Assembly: GCF_030269925.1 (NCBI RefSeq)
Contig: NC_085124.1
Location: forward strand, 15,562,001 to 15,626,000
Reading direction: 5' to 3'
DNA length: 64,000 nucleotides
DNA from: Bombyx mori
Taxonomy: Eukaryota; Arthropoda; Insecta; Lepidoptera; Bombycidae
The notes under the pieces were generated by a model. The model did not search any database. It worked only from the letters and a program-made list of their open reading frames with translations, and had not been told where the DNA came from. The first letter of the stretch is position 1. Each line of letters starts with the position of its first letter. The translations under genes and the position numbers were made by a program. Below are positions 23,441-36,060 of this stretch, piece after piece.

Positions 23441-24327
23441 TTTTTTTTTTTTTATGATTGAAAGTTTACTGGTGGCCCGAAGGCCTTTCCAGTTTCACCA
23501 GGACAGGTGGGCGAGCAAAGGCTCAGCCAAGAGGGGTGGGATTTGCTAACAACTGCCCGAGCGCCTCCGAAGGAGACCTAACAACTCAAGAGCAATTGTT
23601 TCGCGGCGAATGAATCTACTACCGGATCGGAATCGCGACCCACTGAGAAGATCCGGCGAGAAACTCAGCGGGCTGATGCATGGGTTAGGTTGCACGTCGA
23701 CCTCTTTGTCGAGTTCGACGAGTACGGTTACCGGGGTCCCTAAGCCTGCCCCTAGTATTACAGCTGAAGGCATCTAATGCAAAGGTTATTGGATCTGATG
23801 GATCCGTAAGGACGTGTCTAGGGCGTCGACGGTGACTGGCTCCTGCATGATCAGGATTCGGGGAGTAGTCAGCGGCGGCAACGATAAGGCGATTATCATG
23901 ACGCATAGCCTTATCGAAGTATCGTTCCGACGCTGACTTCATGTATTTCCGAATTGATTCGAGGCCCAGGTCGTCGTGTAGGTCAACGTTCCTCACGAAC
24001 CACGGAGCCCCGACAGCTAACCTGCAAAAGCGGGATTGTAGGGATTGGAGGGTGTCTATGTGTGTGCGGGCCGCGTGAGCGAACACCACGCTCGCGTAAG
24101 TCATGACGGGCCTTATGCAAGTTTTGTAAAGTGTCACCTTGTTCCGAAGGGACATTTTACTCCGCTTACAGATCATGGGGTAGAGTCTACCGAGAATAAA
24201 CGCGGCACGGTCACGGACTGATTTTATATGCGGGCGGAATGTCATCGATGCATCCAGGGTAACGCCCAGGTACTTGACCTTCCTGGCCCAGGGTATGGGT
24301 TGTCTAAAGAGAGTAATCGGGGGTGAG
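23441..24327 (-). mobile_element. Jockey-clade LINE, 5'-truncated insertion
   Basis: About 887 bp with poly(A) on the minus strand (T-run from 23441). It is near-identical to the 3' part of the long element at 61941-62831 and breaks off abruptly at 24325-24327. A 10-bp target-site duplication flanks it. This is the classic product of incomplete target-primed reverse transcription. Confidence 0.9.
23685..24325 (-). pseudogene. Jockey reverse transcriptase C-terminal fragment
   Basis: About 213 codons stay open from the truncation point to the native stop. They correspond to the region after the reverse-transcriptase core of the 62-kb copy: VKYLGVTLDASMTFRPHIKS, LGRLYPMICKRSKMSLRNKV, MTYASVVFAHAARTHIDTLQ, then the Arg-rich C-terminus. 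The catalytic FADD box and the endonuclease lie upstream of the break and are absent, so the fragment is inert. Very few substitutions separate it from the 62-kb copy, implying recent retrotransposition from a close relative. Confidence 0.9.
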
Positions 24328-24337
24328 TTAGATAGAT
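24328..24337 (+). repeat. Target-site duplication, right
   Basis: TTAGATAGAT, the partner of 23431-23440. Confidence 0.75.
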
Positions 24338-24448
24338 ATAAACTGATGATTCCGTGCGGACTTGGTTCTTGTTTATCAAAAATACGCAGGAAAACATGAC
24401 CTTAATTCGAACTGAGGTTTCACGTTTCAAGACAGAAGCATTTTTCCT

Positions 24449-24558
24449 TTTTTATTATTGCTTGTTGACCGACCAGTATACGGTCCACTTGATGGTAAAT
24501 GGTTACCGTCGCTCGTGGACGACAGCAATCTCAGGGGCACAGCCAAGTCGCTGCCTAG
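24449..24558 (-). repeat. LINE-tail retroposon fragment, diverged
   Basis: CAGTATACGGTCCACTTGAT, GGTTACCGTCGC and GCCAAGTCGCTGCCTA match the common tail fragment on the minus strand. Confidence 0.65.
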
Positions 24559-24931
24559 CATTGAGTGCTCTCCGTAAGCCTTGTTAGAAGGACATGTCAT
24601 TGCGTTCATTTCGAATTACCTATTTTTTCGAATATGAAGAACCTTGGAGCGTACTTGTATGCACAAGTATTCACACATTGTGTGACGCCTACATCATCTC
24701 ACCTGAAATTTTATGAACAGCCAGTATTATTGGCAATTATGCGTGTTGTGTTTATTTATATTCACCCAGTGTGCTTCGTGAAATTGAACGGTCAAGTTCA
24801 AGAAGTAGAAGTTAGAAGATTCGCCATTGTTAATCTTGACTAATCACTGCAAGTGGCTGAAGGTTAGTATAACGAGCCACTTCAACTTATAGGGCATAGG
24901 CTTCCAGATGAACCAGCAAGCTTGTTTAGTT

Positions 24932-25000
24932 TTTATTTTTTTATTGCCTTTGTAGGCAGACGAGCATACGGCCCACCTGATGGTGAGTGGTTACCGTTGC
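24932..25000 (-). repeat. LINE-tail retroposon fragment, short
   Basis: A T-run, then GCCTTTGTAGGCAGACGAGC and CACCTGATGGTGAGTGGTTA. It stops after about 60 bp, a strongly 5'-truncated copy. Confidence 0.65.
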
Positions 25001-25467
25001 TTCTTCTATCTTAATAAAAAATATTGTCTAATTCATAATAGAGGGATAATCCATTGTGTGCCTACAGCGCTGTTTTCGTGGATATTTCGTGTAAATGTTG
25101 TCCACTGGGACTGTGGATAAATAACACACACGGAACACGTAGCGTGCTACTAATGACACATTTTAATTATTAATGAACCCTCATTTAATAAACCAGCGTT
25201 ACGCACTGCAGCGTGTCAGCTGTGGAAACAATTAACTGTTTAACCTATGATAAACCGGAATAAATAGACCTGCAGCACGCACTCGGTGACTGACACGCGA
25301 GATAATAGAATATGGAGAAGCAGTATGTCAACGTTGTGATTGGTATGAGATACGAGGATATATACAAAATTAAAACTATTTTCGCGGTCTAATCACGCGT
25401 TTATTATATTATTATTTCCGGGGTTTTAAGTAGTTTATATACGTCCACCAAATAAGAGATTGATATA
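25001..25467. other. Unique AT-rich sequence
   Basis: Nothing identified. Confidence 0.35.
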
Positions 25468-25580
25468 TTTTTTTTATTGGCCTTGTAGGCAGACGAGCAT
25501 AGGGCCCAGCTGATGGTTACAGTCGCCCATGGACTTCAGCAATGCCAGGGGCAGAGCCAAGCCGCTGCCTACCTGTGCGT
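25468..25580 (-). repeat. LINE-tail retroposon fragment
   Basis: Near-complete minus-strand copy: GCCTTGTAGGCAGACGAGC to GAGCCAAGCCGCTGCCTACC, with a small deletion in the GGTGAGTGGTTACCG segment. Confidence 0.75.
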
Positions 25581-25689
25581 ATAAATGCAGGACTAAGCCG
25601 TTAAAGTTTTTTAAATTATAACTTTGACTCGCTTTTTTCTCTATCTATTCTAGTGACCTCGTGGGGTCATGCTAGATTTACAGAACGAG

Positions 25690-25890
25690 TAGGTGAGCTC
25701 ACGGAGCTCTAACCTGGTGATGTTGATAACACTAGCCCTAGCAAGAGCAGTGCTTCGCAGAATCAACCACCGGATCGGAAACGCGATCCACTGAGAAGAT
25801 CCGGCGAGAAACTCAGTGGGCTGTGTCTGAGGGTTAACTTACTCGCCGAACCCGCAAGCGACGGGTTCGATGAGAATGATAACAATATGA
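25690..25890 (-). mobile_element. Jockey-type LINE 3'UTR fragment
   Basis: CACCGGATCGGAAACGCGAT, CCACTGAGAAGATCCGGCGA and GAAACTCAGTGGGCTG match the 3' region of the jockey elements at 23.4 kb and 62 kb, but with clear divergence. An identical arrangement on the plus strand is at 49870-50043. Represents a related subfamily. Confidence 0.7.
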
Positions 25891-27127
25891 CTCGCGAAAA
25901 CCGAAGAAAACACTACAAGTGATAGATACTCCAAGTGATACAATACAATGATGTAACAGGATCAGATGTCTATCACACTGAGACAACTTGTAGTTTGACG
26001 TAGAATACGCGTCGTGATTTTATTGTTCAAATAACGCATTTTTTGCCAAACCGATTTCAAGAATGCTTCTTAAATGGATATGAAAACTGTACAATCGGTT
26101 TTTTTCAATATGCAAAAGTGCAAAACTTATTTATCGACTACAAATTTTCATGCACATTGTTGTTTTGAATGCGCTGATTTTTTACTAGGTCAGGCACGTG
26201 TCATGTCTAGTAATAATTGTAATGATCATTAACATGAACCATTTGCTTCTGGCGTTGTGTTTAGATATTTATGTGGCTCATGTTTTAGTTATACCTTTTA
26301 TGCTTGAATAGCCTTGTTGGCAGCGCCGTCTGCTTAAAAATTAGCTAAGTCTTACATTTTAGGAGTACTTTGGTGGCCAATAGTTTCAAAGAGAGCCTAT
26401 ATCTGAGCCATTAATGGAATCAATGAGTAACTGCAACAGGCTGCCCTATCTCGCGTCCTATCTAGGCTAGGAAATGCTAATAATAATTATTTAATTCATT
26501 TCACTCAATTCATTATTTAATTAGAATACATTTTGGCACCTCCGTAGTTACGCCAGACGTTAGAGTACAATATGTTAAATTAAAATGAGTGTCAGACTTT
26601 TTTACCATATGCACGGAAAAATGCTTAAGTTTGTCTTGAACAGTCGTCTTACCAAATATCCCTATCTCGCGTCGGAAGTTCCACTCAGATATTTCACACA
26701 TTATTATGGGCGGGCAGTCGGCTAAAGTCATTCCGAGGGTTTTATAGCCGTATAAGTATTTTTTTTCAGTAGCATAATGTGTTTATGGAAGTTTCTTTTT
26801 ATTTAGTTATTTGTTCGCGTTCGTCTAAACATTTAGAATTCAGGCTGCTTTCTGATCCGGTCGCATTTGAAGCATTGAAAACCTATTTACCTTATTATGA
26901 AAAGGTGGTCGTGGAGAATATTTTTTTAAGTTTAATCTGTGGTTGCGTTTATAAGCTTTGTTATAAACCCTTATGTCATCGGGCCCATTTTTAGCCTTGC
27001 GTGAACGATGCTGTGATCCATGACGTGTGCTTATTGTTCTAAATGAGCAAATAATTATGTTTGCGCTCCACGTGTTATTATATGGGTGTGTTATCTGTAT
27101 ACACAGGTTGACTGGTCTTGAAGTCAT

Positions 27128-27281
27128 CCTGGGGCAATCATTGTACTTTACAAATTGAGACCTAAGAATTCATACTCATGGTGGGTGGCGGCATATACAT
27201 TGTAGATGTCTATGAGCTCCAGTAACCACTTAACACCAGGTGGGCTGTGAGATCGTCCTTTTACCTAAGACATAAAAAAAA
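27128..27281 (+). repeat. Bm1 SINE, 5'-truncated
   Basis: Body and tail from GGGGCAATCATTG to GACATAAAAAAAA, including GTAGATGTCTATGAGCTCCA and CCAGGTGGGCTGTGAG. Confidence 0.75.
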
Positions 27282-29489
27282 TTATAAAGCAATAGATATA
27301 CAACGCAATGATGAACAAAAGTAAACCTAAAATAAAATAAAATGTTTCATGAGAAAATATATACAAAATTTAAAAAAAATTATTCGTGAAATTAAATTCG
27401 CTGATTCATTACAAAATTAATAAAATAACCGCAGGCGCTCTCAATATATCTGGTTGCAAAAAAAAACTGAATATAAATTGATATTGTACAAATCCATTTG
27501 GAAGATAAAATATTTTCCCACTAACGTGATGCTACTGTTCATCTTGATTGATGGAAAATGTTTGGGATTTTGTACTTAATGTTTGTGTTAATATGTTTCA
27601 ATTGGTAGCATCGAAGTGGTAGATGTGAACTCCTTTTGAAATGAGCAAGTTTGTATTATTTCCAAATCGATTTAGTTAGGACTCCTCCGAAGCAAGCAGT
27701 CTCATGACAAGGTTTTGGTCAAATCTTAAACTACACGAAAAACCCTTTAATAGTTTATATTGGAAAACGCGTGTTTAATGTATGTATTAATTTATTAATT
27801 AAATCTATTTATAAAAAAAAAATTGTGTGGTTTCGTGGGACACCGGATAGAAACGAAGTTCCGTATTATAAAAATATTCATTTTAAGTTCTATTCGAGGT
27901 ATAAAGAAAATAAAACTGGAGGTTTCGCAACAACCCACGGTCATTCGGTAACGTGCGAACTTATTGTGGTACACTTCATTCACGGTTGTTTGCATAAGAG
28001 TTAGTGTATTGCGCAAACGAACGCTCTGAGATCGCGGTCAATGGATGATAAAAAAATATGTTATTTTTTGTACGTCATTACATCGTTAAGTCGTACACTG
28101 TGTGCATTACTAATAAAAATCTTACGTTACGGACGTTTTTCCCGGTTACTCCCTCCGCATCGTCCCATAAGGAACTTCGTTCCAAAAATAAATAAATCTT
28201 AAATCTTTAATGGTAAATTAAAGTAATAATTTTCCCGGTTTTGTTGGTTATGATATTAGGTCAAATTAATAAAATTATTATATTTTCATCTATTGTTGAT
28301 ACGTGTGCATATTTGAAAGTTGATCGGGAGCCTTGAAGTTTTTGTAAATTAAATTGCAAAATTCCGTTTACATAGATAAATAGAATACAGAAACACATCA
28401 AGTTAATAAACGAGTGCTAATGAAATTAACTTTGAGAGTTCTCGCAAAAGTGGTAAACGGAAAGTTAATATTATTTTAAGCATATTTGTTCAGCGCAGTG
28501 CCGAAGTTACTGAAAAATAAAAAGTTGCAGGTAAAATTAAGTTCAGTTTCAGGTATCCAGATAATTGACATCAGAAGCTAGTCCGGGTAACATAGTGGAA
28601 GTAGGATTGTTTAGTAGCGTCTTCTGTTGAGCAGTGTTTATGGTTTTAGATAAAACGTGTTATAGATTATAGCATGTAATGAAGTCGTTCCCTAAAAAAG
28701 GTAGAGGAAATACTGATAATCTCTGATGAGAGAAAAGGGCCGAAAAATTATGCTTTGGAGAATTATTTTACACAGTCTGCAGTTTGTAATTAGCTGTCGC
28801 TCGGAGTCATTGCTCTCGTGACGTGGATGGGGTGTCCTTCAGCCGTTGCTTATTTAGTCCAGCAAACGAATATTGTTTTCCGCTTTCCATAAAGAAGACC
28901 TTACACGTCCTCTCTGCCAATACGCTTCAACACCAGTGACATCCGACTTTAATTTATTTCTGATAATACATGCCATTAGATATGTATTCGACAAATAATA
29001 AAGTACATATTTTAGAATAAATCGGACATCGTTAAGGGAGCAACGATTAAGAACGTTTTACGAGCCAACTCAGAGCTTAATGACTTAGAATCTCTAGGCC
29101 CCGGGGTGTTAGCGTAAATGCTACGTGTTCAACTAAAACTTATGAGGTGAACTAATGAAACGAACGAATTATTGATGAAAGTAACAGAAAAAAGTAGGTA
29201 GTGAGAGTAGCAGATTAAAAATACACCACCAGTATTTGATTGAAACTGAAACATCAGCTAACAAATCGATTTATCAATTAACATCAGCCCGATAAAGTCG
29301 TAGATAAATTGAGCTCCGGCGTCCACTAATGAACCCATTGTAGTCGCACGTTCAGGTTTTTGGCGCGCAATTAACGTGGAACCGACGCGTGTGGTCAGCT
29401 GCTATAGCTCCCACCGCTGGGCCGGCTGCGACGGCGACGGCTCAGCATCTGACGTACTGCCTTCGATATGTAGACGAGTGTGTAACTGA

Positions 29490-29734
29490 TTTTTTTAATT
29501 TTTTTTATTGCTAGTTTGGGTGGACGAGCTCACAGCCCACCTGGTGTTACGTGGTTACTGGAGCCCATAGACATCTACAACGTAAATGCGCCACACACCT
29601 TGAGATATAATTTCTAAGGTCTCAGTATAGTTACATCGGCTGCCCCACCCTTCAGACCGAAACGCATTATTGCTTCACGGCAGGGCGGTGGTACCTACCC
29701 GCGCGGACTCACAAGAGGTCCTACCACCAGTGAT
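29490..29734 (-). repeat. Bm1 SINE, 5'-truncated
   Basis: Minus-strand tail and body from the T-run to ACCACCAGTGATTTG. Well conserved; the TTTCTGC segment is deleted after CACGGCAG. Confidence 0.85.
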
Positions 29735-30768
29735 TTGTCTATAAGTAAAAGTGTTATGGGTATTATCTATAAAGTTTTAAGAAAGGGCAGCGTGAATGAG
29801 GAAATTTAACTTCTTATTTATCAGTACAGTTCAACACGTGCGCAGTTTTTGTTTTCTGAACTTTAACAGTGAGCGAGCTCCGTTTGCTCATCACAAATGG
29901 TGGACGCCAGAAAGTGATTACTATTGTTTGAAAATAATATTGACCCTGTTAAGCGCTGTCAGCTTTGCAGCAGAAATGTAGAGGGCCCTACTTGTTTGTG
30001 AGCTGAAAGTGGGCTTCAACTAACGCCATCCCCCGCGGAAACCTGTGCACTCTATATATTCCAGATTTAATTTCATTATTAATTGTTCTTACTACTGGCT
30101 GACCCGTTGCACTTCTTATCGCCTAATAAATAATCAATGAATGTCGTGTTACAGATTAGCTGAACTAAATATCACTTTGCCATCAAGGCAGCACAACCCA
30201 AACGTATCGTAGCTTGATATTTTCCTTCGTTTATGCAAAATATTGAACGTACGCATACTCGTATATATTTGACAACCAATATATCTGTCAATCCTTTTTC
30301 ATTACTGAAAATTTTAAAATCTAAAATACGCCATTATCCTAATATTGTTGATAAATCATGTCGATTCGAAACCATTAATTTAAGAACGTTCTTTAATTTG
30401 AGGGGGAAGTTTATCGTATCGACGGGATGAACATTAAATGTTTGACAGATATGAAACCCATGAACATTTTATATGGATATTTTGTATGTATTGTATGTAT
30501 GCATAATGTTTTCTCTTTTATTTTATTTTTTCGTAATTTTATCCAATTCGGCACGGAGAAAAATACAACAAATAAAAAAACATGAATATCGGTCGAGCCG
30601 CTTTCGATTTATAAGTGCCGACTTATTTCTTATCTTAAGATTTTGAAAATAGCAAAATAAGACTTATAGGACCATGGTCCCTATTATAGACGAGCAGTCC
30701 AACTCGCTTCGCTCTGATATCAAATGGCTACCGAAGTCTACACCACATCACCAGTCTACTACCTACAG

Positions 30769-30982
30769 TCATGTATATGTATAAAAAAGAATTGCTTTTC
30801 GTTAGTCTCGCTAAAACTCGAGAACGGCTGGACCGATTTGAGTTATATTGGTCTTGAATTATTTATCGAAGTCCAGAGAAGGTTTAAAAGGTATATTAAA
30901 ATATGAAAATTCTCAGAGTTAAATAAAGTTTAGGTATTTTATTTATCGATTGAGGCACTACGAAGTCTGCCGGGTCAGCTAG
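30769..30982 (+). mobile_element. Non-autonomous Helitron, shorter copy
   Basis: Shares CTCGAGAACGGCTGGACCGA and the terminal GTCTGCCGGGTCAGCTAG with 15338-15627. It ends CTAG before T at 30983. The 5' end (TCATGTATATGTATAAAA) is diverged, and about 75 bp of the interior is missing. Confidence 0.75.
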
Positions 30983-32485
30983 TCACCTATATAAATACAA
31001 ACTTTAGGTTAAAGACTCAATCACATTAAAATAATAGTTGCCTACCAGTTGATCATAGCGGTTACAAAGCAGACCGTGTTGCTAACAGTGTCAGGATCAG
31101 AGCAAGTGTTCTCTTCGAGCGTTGTTCACGCCACGTTGGAACATGTCCTCCTTTATTACAAACACACTGACCAAATTCCTGTCTAAACTTTGGTTCTTCG
31201 AGCGATCACGAGACTCGTTATTCCGGTACCCACATAAATGAACTAAAATAACAGTGAAACCGCATTATGCAGTTCTGCAGCGTTCCTATTTTAAAGCTCA
31301 CCGATATAAAAAGCTTTTTAACTCAGTTGCGGGAACACCGACATACGGCGTCGTGTCATTTGTTTGGAAACTTTTTAGAATTTTCCAGTGTATTGCTTAT
31401 TTTTTGTTACATTAAAAAGTTTATGTTCTGCTGGATTGTTTTTTGTAGTTTAAATCTATAGTGCTCTCAAACTATTTTGCAATTATTTCAGTAGCAATAT
31501 GCAAATGATTTTGTTGATATGCGTCCTCTGTCTATGTTATTAACAGTGCGAGTATATTGCTAACAGACTGTCAGCCGTGAATACTCTTGAGTGCTCATCT
31601 CTCATAATTTTACAAAGAAAAGGAAGCGGCCCTATTAGAATTAATATAACTCTAGACTGAAAATAATACAATATAAATACTAAAAGCTTCTTACAAAGTT
31701 CCTTGTAAATAACGAACGTACAATATAAAGCTTGTTATCTTCGCACAAGAAAACGGTGTAACGTTACAACTAGTGGTAATCTTCATTTCATCCACCATGC
31801 ACCTTCTTGAGGCTAGCTTCATGAAATATTACTGTTGTTTACACATGCTACTTTGATCTTGATTGCTTTGAGCATAGAGTTTATAGTTGCATGATAGGTT
31901 TAAGAATATGGCGTGGCTGGTTTGTTGGCGATTAACTATTTAACACCATTTTCGGCACGGATATATTTTTACGCGTCACGGCTAATGTATCGGAGGGTTG
32001 ATGATTGAATTGTGTATGTATTATAGTGAATATGTTCAACTGTTCTCTTTACAACTAATCACTTTCGATCGACAAGTTGTAGCAATAACTCTATAGAACA
32101 GAAGATTTTGACAAATGCCCGAATCGTGCTAATGAAATTTTCTAGATAAGTTTGCAAATATGTAAACAAGTTTCGAGCCATAGCATCTGAGCCTAGTCTA
32201 TCGGTCAGACTGTTGAGCAATCTCATCCGCTTGGTAGAAGGTTTTCCCCTTGTCGATTCCTCCAAATCGGAGAAATATATTATAGAATTTAGAATAATAA
32301 GGTTAAGGTTTTTTTCGTATAATTCTAAGCAATTTTTGACTAAAGCTATCGCATCTTTAAAAAAACTATACAATATTCTAATGCAATACGTGAGGGTCTA
32401 ATAAAAAATCTTCCACTATAGTGAAATTTAACCAGATTTTTCAAAACACCCTAATATGAATTTGTTTAAGCTTATAATACTTTCT

Positions 32486-32928
32486 TTTTTTTTTTCTTGC
32501 TTAGATGGGCGAACGAACTCACAGCCCACCTGGTGTTAAGTGGTTACTGGAGTCCATAGACATCTACAACGTAAATGCGTCACCCACCTTGAGATATAAG
32601 TTCTAAGATCTCAGTATAGTTACAACGGCTGCCCTACCCTTCAGACCGAAACGCATTACTGCTTCACGGCAGAAATAGGTGGGGTGGTGGTACCTACCCG
32701 CGAGGACTCACAAGAGGTCCTACCACCAGTAATTACGCAAATTATAATTTTGCGGGTTTGATTTCTATTACAGGATGTTATTCCTTCACCGTGGAAGTCA
32801 ATCGTAAACATTTGCTAAGTACGTATTTCATTAGAAAAATTGGTACCCGCCTGCGGGACTCGAACACCGGTGCATCGCTCAACACATATACACCGGACGT
32901 CTTATCCTTTAGGCCACGATGACTTCAA
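32486..32928 (-). repeat. Bm1 SINE, full length
   Basis: Complete minus-strand copy of about 443 bp with T-run, tail, body and tRNA-like head (B box reversed as GGGACTCGAACACCGG, A box as ATCCTTTAGGCCACGAT). Confidence 0.9.
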
Positions 32929-33930
32929 AATTCAAAATTTTGGTGCATAGTTTTTTTTTTTTTTTATTGTATGTAAAAAATTTCACTATAAATATGTAAA
33001 TTACTTCAGAGGTATGATCCATGAAGTATGTTCTAAGCATGGCTTCGATTTTTGTATTATAAAAAAAATACATAAAAAATCAATTTGCCAGAAAGCCGTT
33101 ATAATTGAATTCTATACCACATTTGATATAAAATATCATAGTTGTCCGCGACCATGAAAACTGTTAAGTATCCGAAACGTCAACAATAATAAAAATGAAC
33201 TAATAAACCGGAGATGAAACAGTTAATTAGTTTTAATAACACAACTACTTGTCTTGTGGCAGTATTGCATCTAACGGCACGCCTGGCTTGTTAATCGGAT
33301 CGGAAATTCAAGACGTCAGCTTATTGCGAATATCAAAAGAGTTCAAAAAAAGACGCTTGGTTTGGTTGGTATTAATTTCTGTTGTGCTTGTCAGATGGAT
33401 TAGGAATTACTGTCCATAAAAGCAATTATACCAATGTTCGTTACCGAAAAAAGTGGTAAGGAATTGTCAATAACTGATTGATTATTTTCGTTTTATAGTA
33501 TTTAATTGCTTCATTAGTTCTTTAACACAATTAAGATCATTGTAATTGTATTTATTTACGTAAGCCTGAAAGTCGAGAAGGATGTTGTCACTAAAGCCAC
33601 TGAAACCACGCTGATACTGAGACCCCACCCAACCTAGTCTCGACTTGGATATAAATTTATTAAGCGATGATCCCCACGCGGCTCACGGCTTGTTACTAAA
33701 CTGATGTTTACATGTGTAACGAGGTGCACAGCGCATATGCAATATATGACATAGCTAGAAGACTTCTGTGAAATTATTCTATGACTTTGGGTCAAAAATT
33801 CTTATTTGAAGAACTGTGGCTGAATGTCCGATTTGGCATGTATTGTGCGTATGCTTCGATGAATTTCTGCGTGTTGTCTGCTTGCTTCGGCAGCCGCGTA
33901 AGAGTGAATCTTTCGGAGCCCGCACTAAAA

Positions 33931-34352
33931 TAAAAATAAAATCGGTTGTCTGTAAAGTCGGTTTACTGACAATAGTTGAACGTGACTTTGTAGGCAGCGG
34001 TTTGGCTCTGCCCCTGGCATTGCTGACGTCCATGAGCGACGGTGACCACTTACCATCAGGTGGGCCGTATGTTCGTCTGCCTGCAAAGGCAATTAAAAAA
34101 AGAAAAAAAAGAAAAAAAAACCTGACAACGTCATAAGAAAATACTGAAGGAATAGTTTCATTTTTGAATTATCGGAATTATCGTTGCTATAAACAATTGA
34201 CACCACATTCACTTTTCACTGAACTTCATACTTGACGAAAACATGTACGCCTCAGAGCGAGGTAACGCCGCATGAGTCATGTTTTTTCGTGCGTGCAGCC
34301 GGCTCCATCGAATTATAAATAAGACGTTGTCACGTCAAAAATCCTTTGTTAT
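33931..34352 (-). mobile_element. Dispersed inverted-repeat element, copy A
   Basis: Shares blocks, inverted, with 40677-41060: TGACAACGTCATAAG at 34126-34140, AATTGACACCACATTCAC, CATGAGTCATGTTTTTTCGT and GACGTTGTCACGTC at 34338-34351. TCGGTTGTCTG at 33941 and TAGTTGAACGTGA extend the match beyond the inserted tail fragment. It lacks about 110 bp present in copy B. Family unknown. Confidence 0.65.
33990..34125 (+). repeat. LINE-tail fragment inside the inverted-repeat element
   Basis: GCAGCGGTTTGGCTCTGCCC to GGCAATTAAAAAAAG on the plus strand. It splits copy A between GAACGTGA and TGACAACG, with TGA on both sides, a possible short target duplication. Confidence 0.7.
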
Positions 34353-34702
34353 AAAAATGTCTTCTCTACTGGATAGAGCGATCCCGAGTTACATTTTCAC
34401 AGTCTTCGGTGACAGTTAAAGAATACGTTCGCTCCGATAAGTCTGTCGGTCTGACTTCAGACAGACAATTTGTTCCATAATTTTGTATCGCTATAGACAA
34501 ACAGGTTATTAGTAAAATGGGCTTTGAATCTTTCATCGAAGCGAAACTGGGTCAGTTGACTCTGATTGGAGGGAGGTGCTCGGTGTAGATGTGAACCTAT
34601 TTCTTTATTGTATTTTATAATTACCAACATTTTTGGGGAAGCTTTTCAAGATTTGATAATACACAATTCAGTGTTTTGTTCAGTCTATAGACTACTACGG
34701 TA

Positions 34703-34850
34703 ATCTGTAGTCCATAGACTTCATAGCGTGAATGTTACTAATTTGAGATATGAGGTCTTCACTGCATATTACAGCTTTTGACCCGCCCTTTCAGTCGGAA
34801 TACAGGACTGCTTCTCGCAATGAATAGGTAGAACAGTGATACCCATAGAA
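34703..34850 (-). repeat. Old Bm1 relic
   Basis: GTCCATAGACTTCATAGCG, TTTGAGATATGAGGTCT, CCGCCCTTTCAGTCGGAATA and GGACTGCTTC follow the minus-strand Bm1 order with heavy divergence. Confidence 0.5.
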
Positions 34851-35981
34851 TAGTATCAACAAAAAAACGATGTAAATTGGCTGTACGTTGTGTTAAGGAG
34901 TCCAGCATCAGATCAATTTGAAGTGTAAAGAATGTTCATAGGAGCTTAGCCAATATTCAGCAGAACGCAATATACTTTTATTTAAAAAAATGTGACTGCC
35001 ATAGAGAAGATAAGATCACATCGTATTTTTTACTTATAAGGCCGTAGACGTTTAATATTCTTACTGCTCGTAAGTAAAAACGCTTATACAACCTTCGGTT
35101 TTATTATGACATTAACCGGGCCTATTAATGTTGTTTTAGTGCACTCCCGGAACACGCCATTTCCACTTGTTTTTCGTATTGTTACTATGTTAATTACGGG
35201 ACGCGCATAAATATGTCGCTCTGGAGGACGTACTCAGAGGGAGACATGACCCTACTCCTTCATGTGGCCGCAGGACGAGGCTGACAGAGCAGAGTGCCCA
35301 CTGATGCTTAAAGTTCGGTTGGAAGCTTTGAAAATCTTGTTCGTGAACGTCTTACAGTTAGTTAGCTGTAACACGATCTTTACGTTAATGACTATCATCA
35401 ACAGAATATTTATGACAAAATATCTCAAGCATTACATAAGGGTTGTATATATTTTGCGGCTACAAGCTTCCGTGCGATGTGTTCAAGCGAGTGTGCGATG
35501 TTGACCGAAAGTGGATTTTAATACTAACGCTATTGCAGTGAGTGCATTTTTGTATTGCCAGAGATCTGCCTATGTTCTTGTGATTCAATTGTTTTTGAAA
35601 AACGGGTCTATAATTTAGAAAAATGTTATCGGCTTAAGGCAATAGGCAGAGTGGTCCGTGCATTTTCAGAACTTTGCGAATTTTCAGTTTGTATAATTTT
35701 ATATTTCTAGGCAAGGCGTGATAAGTAAGTCATAAGATTAATTTTATTTAGACTCCTGAATTAGAGTCCGCCCCTGGTTGTCACGTAAACATGTGACCCC
35801 ACAGTTTTGTTGGGCCACTTAGTCATAAGCTCGGGCGGCGTACCCCAACGGGGTCATTAACCCAGGCCTAAATGAAATTTAATGATTACCGTTCGAGTTG
35901 GATACAACTTTGTACTGATTTAGTATTTGATTAATGGTCGGTTTAAATCATACATGTTTGAATTAAATAGATTCGGTTTGT

Positions 35982-36060
35982 CTTTTTTTTTGTAGACAGG
36001 TGAGTTCACCTGCTGATAAGTGATTATCTGAGCCTCCACGTCTAAAAACGAATGTCACCG
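35982..36060 (-). repeat. Old retroposon tail relic
   Basis: A T-run, TGTAGACAGGTGAGTTCACC, TGCTGATAAGTGATTATC and GAGCC give a weak match to the shared tail on the minus strand. Confidence 0.35.
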
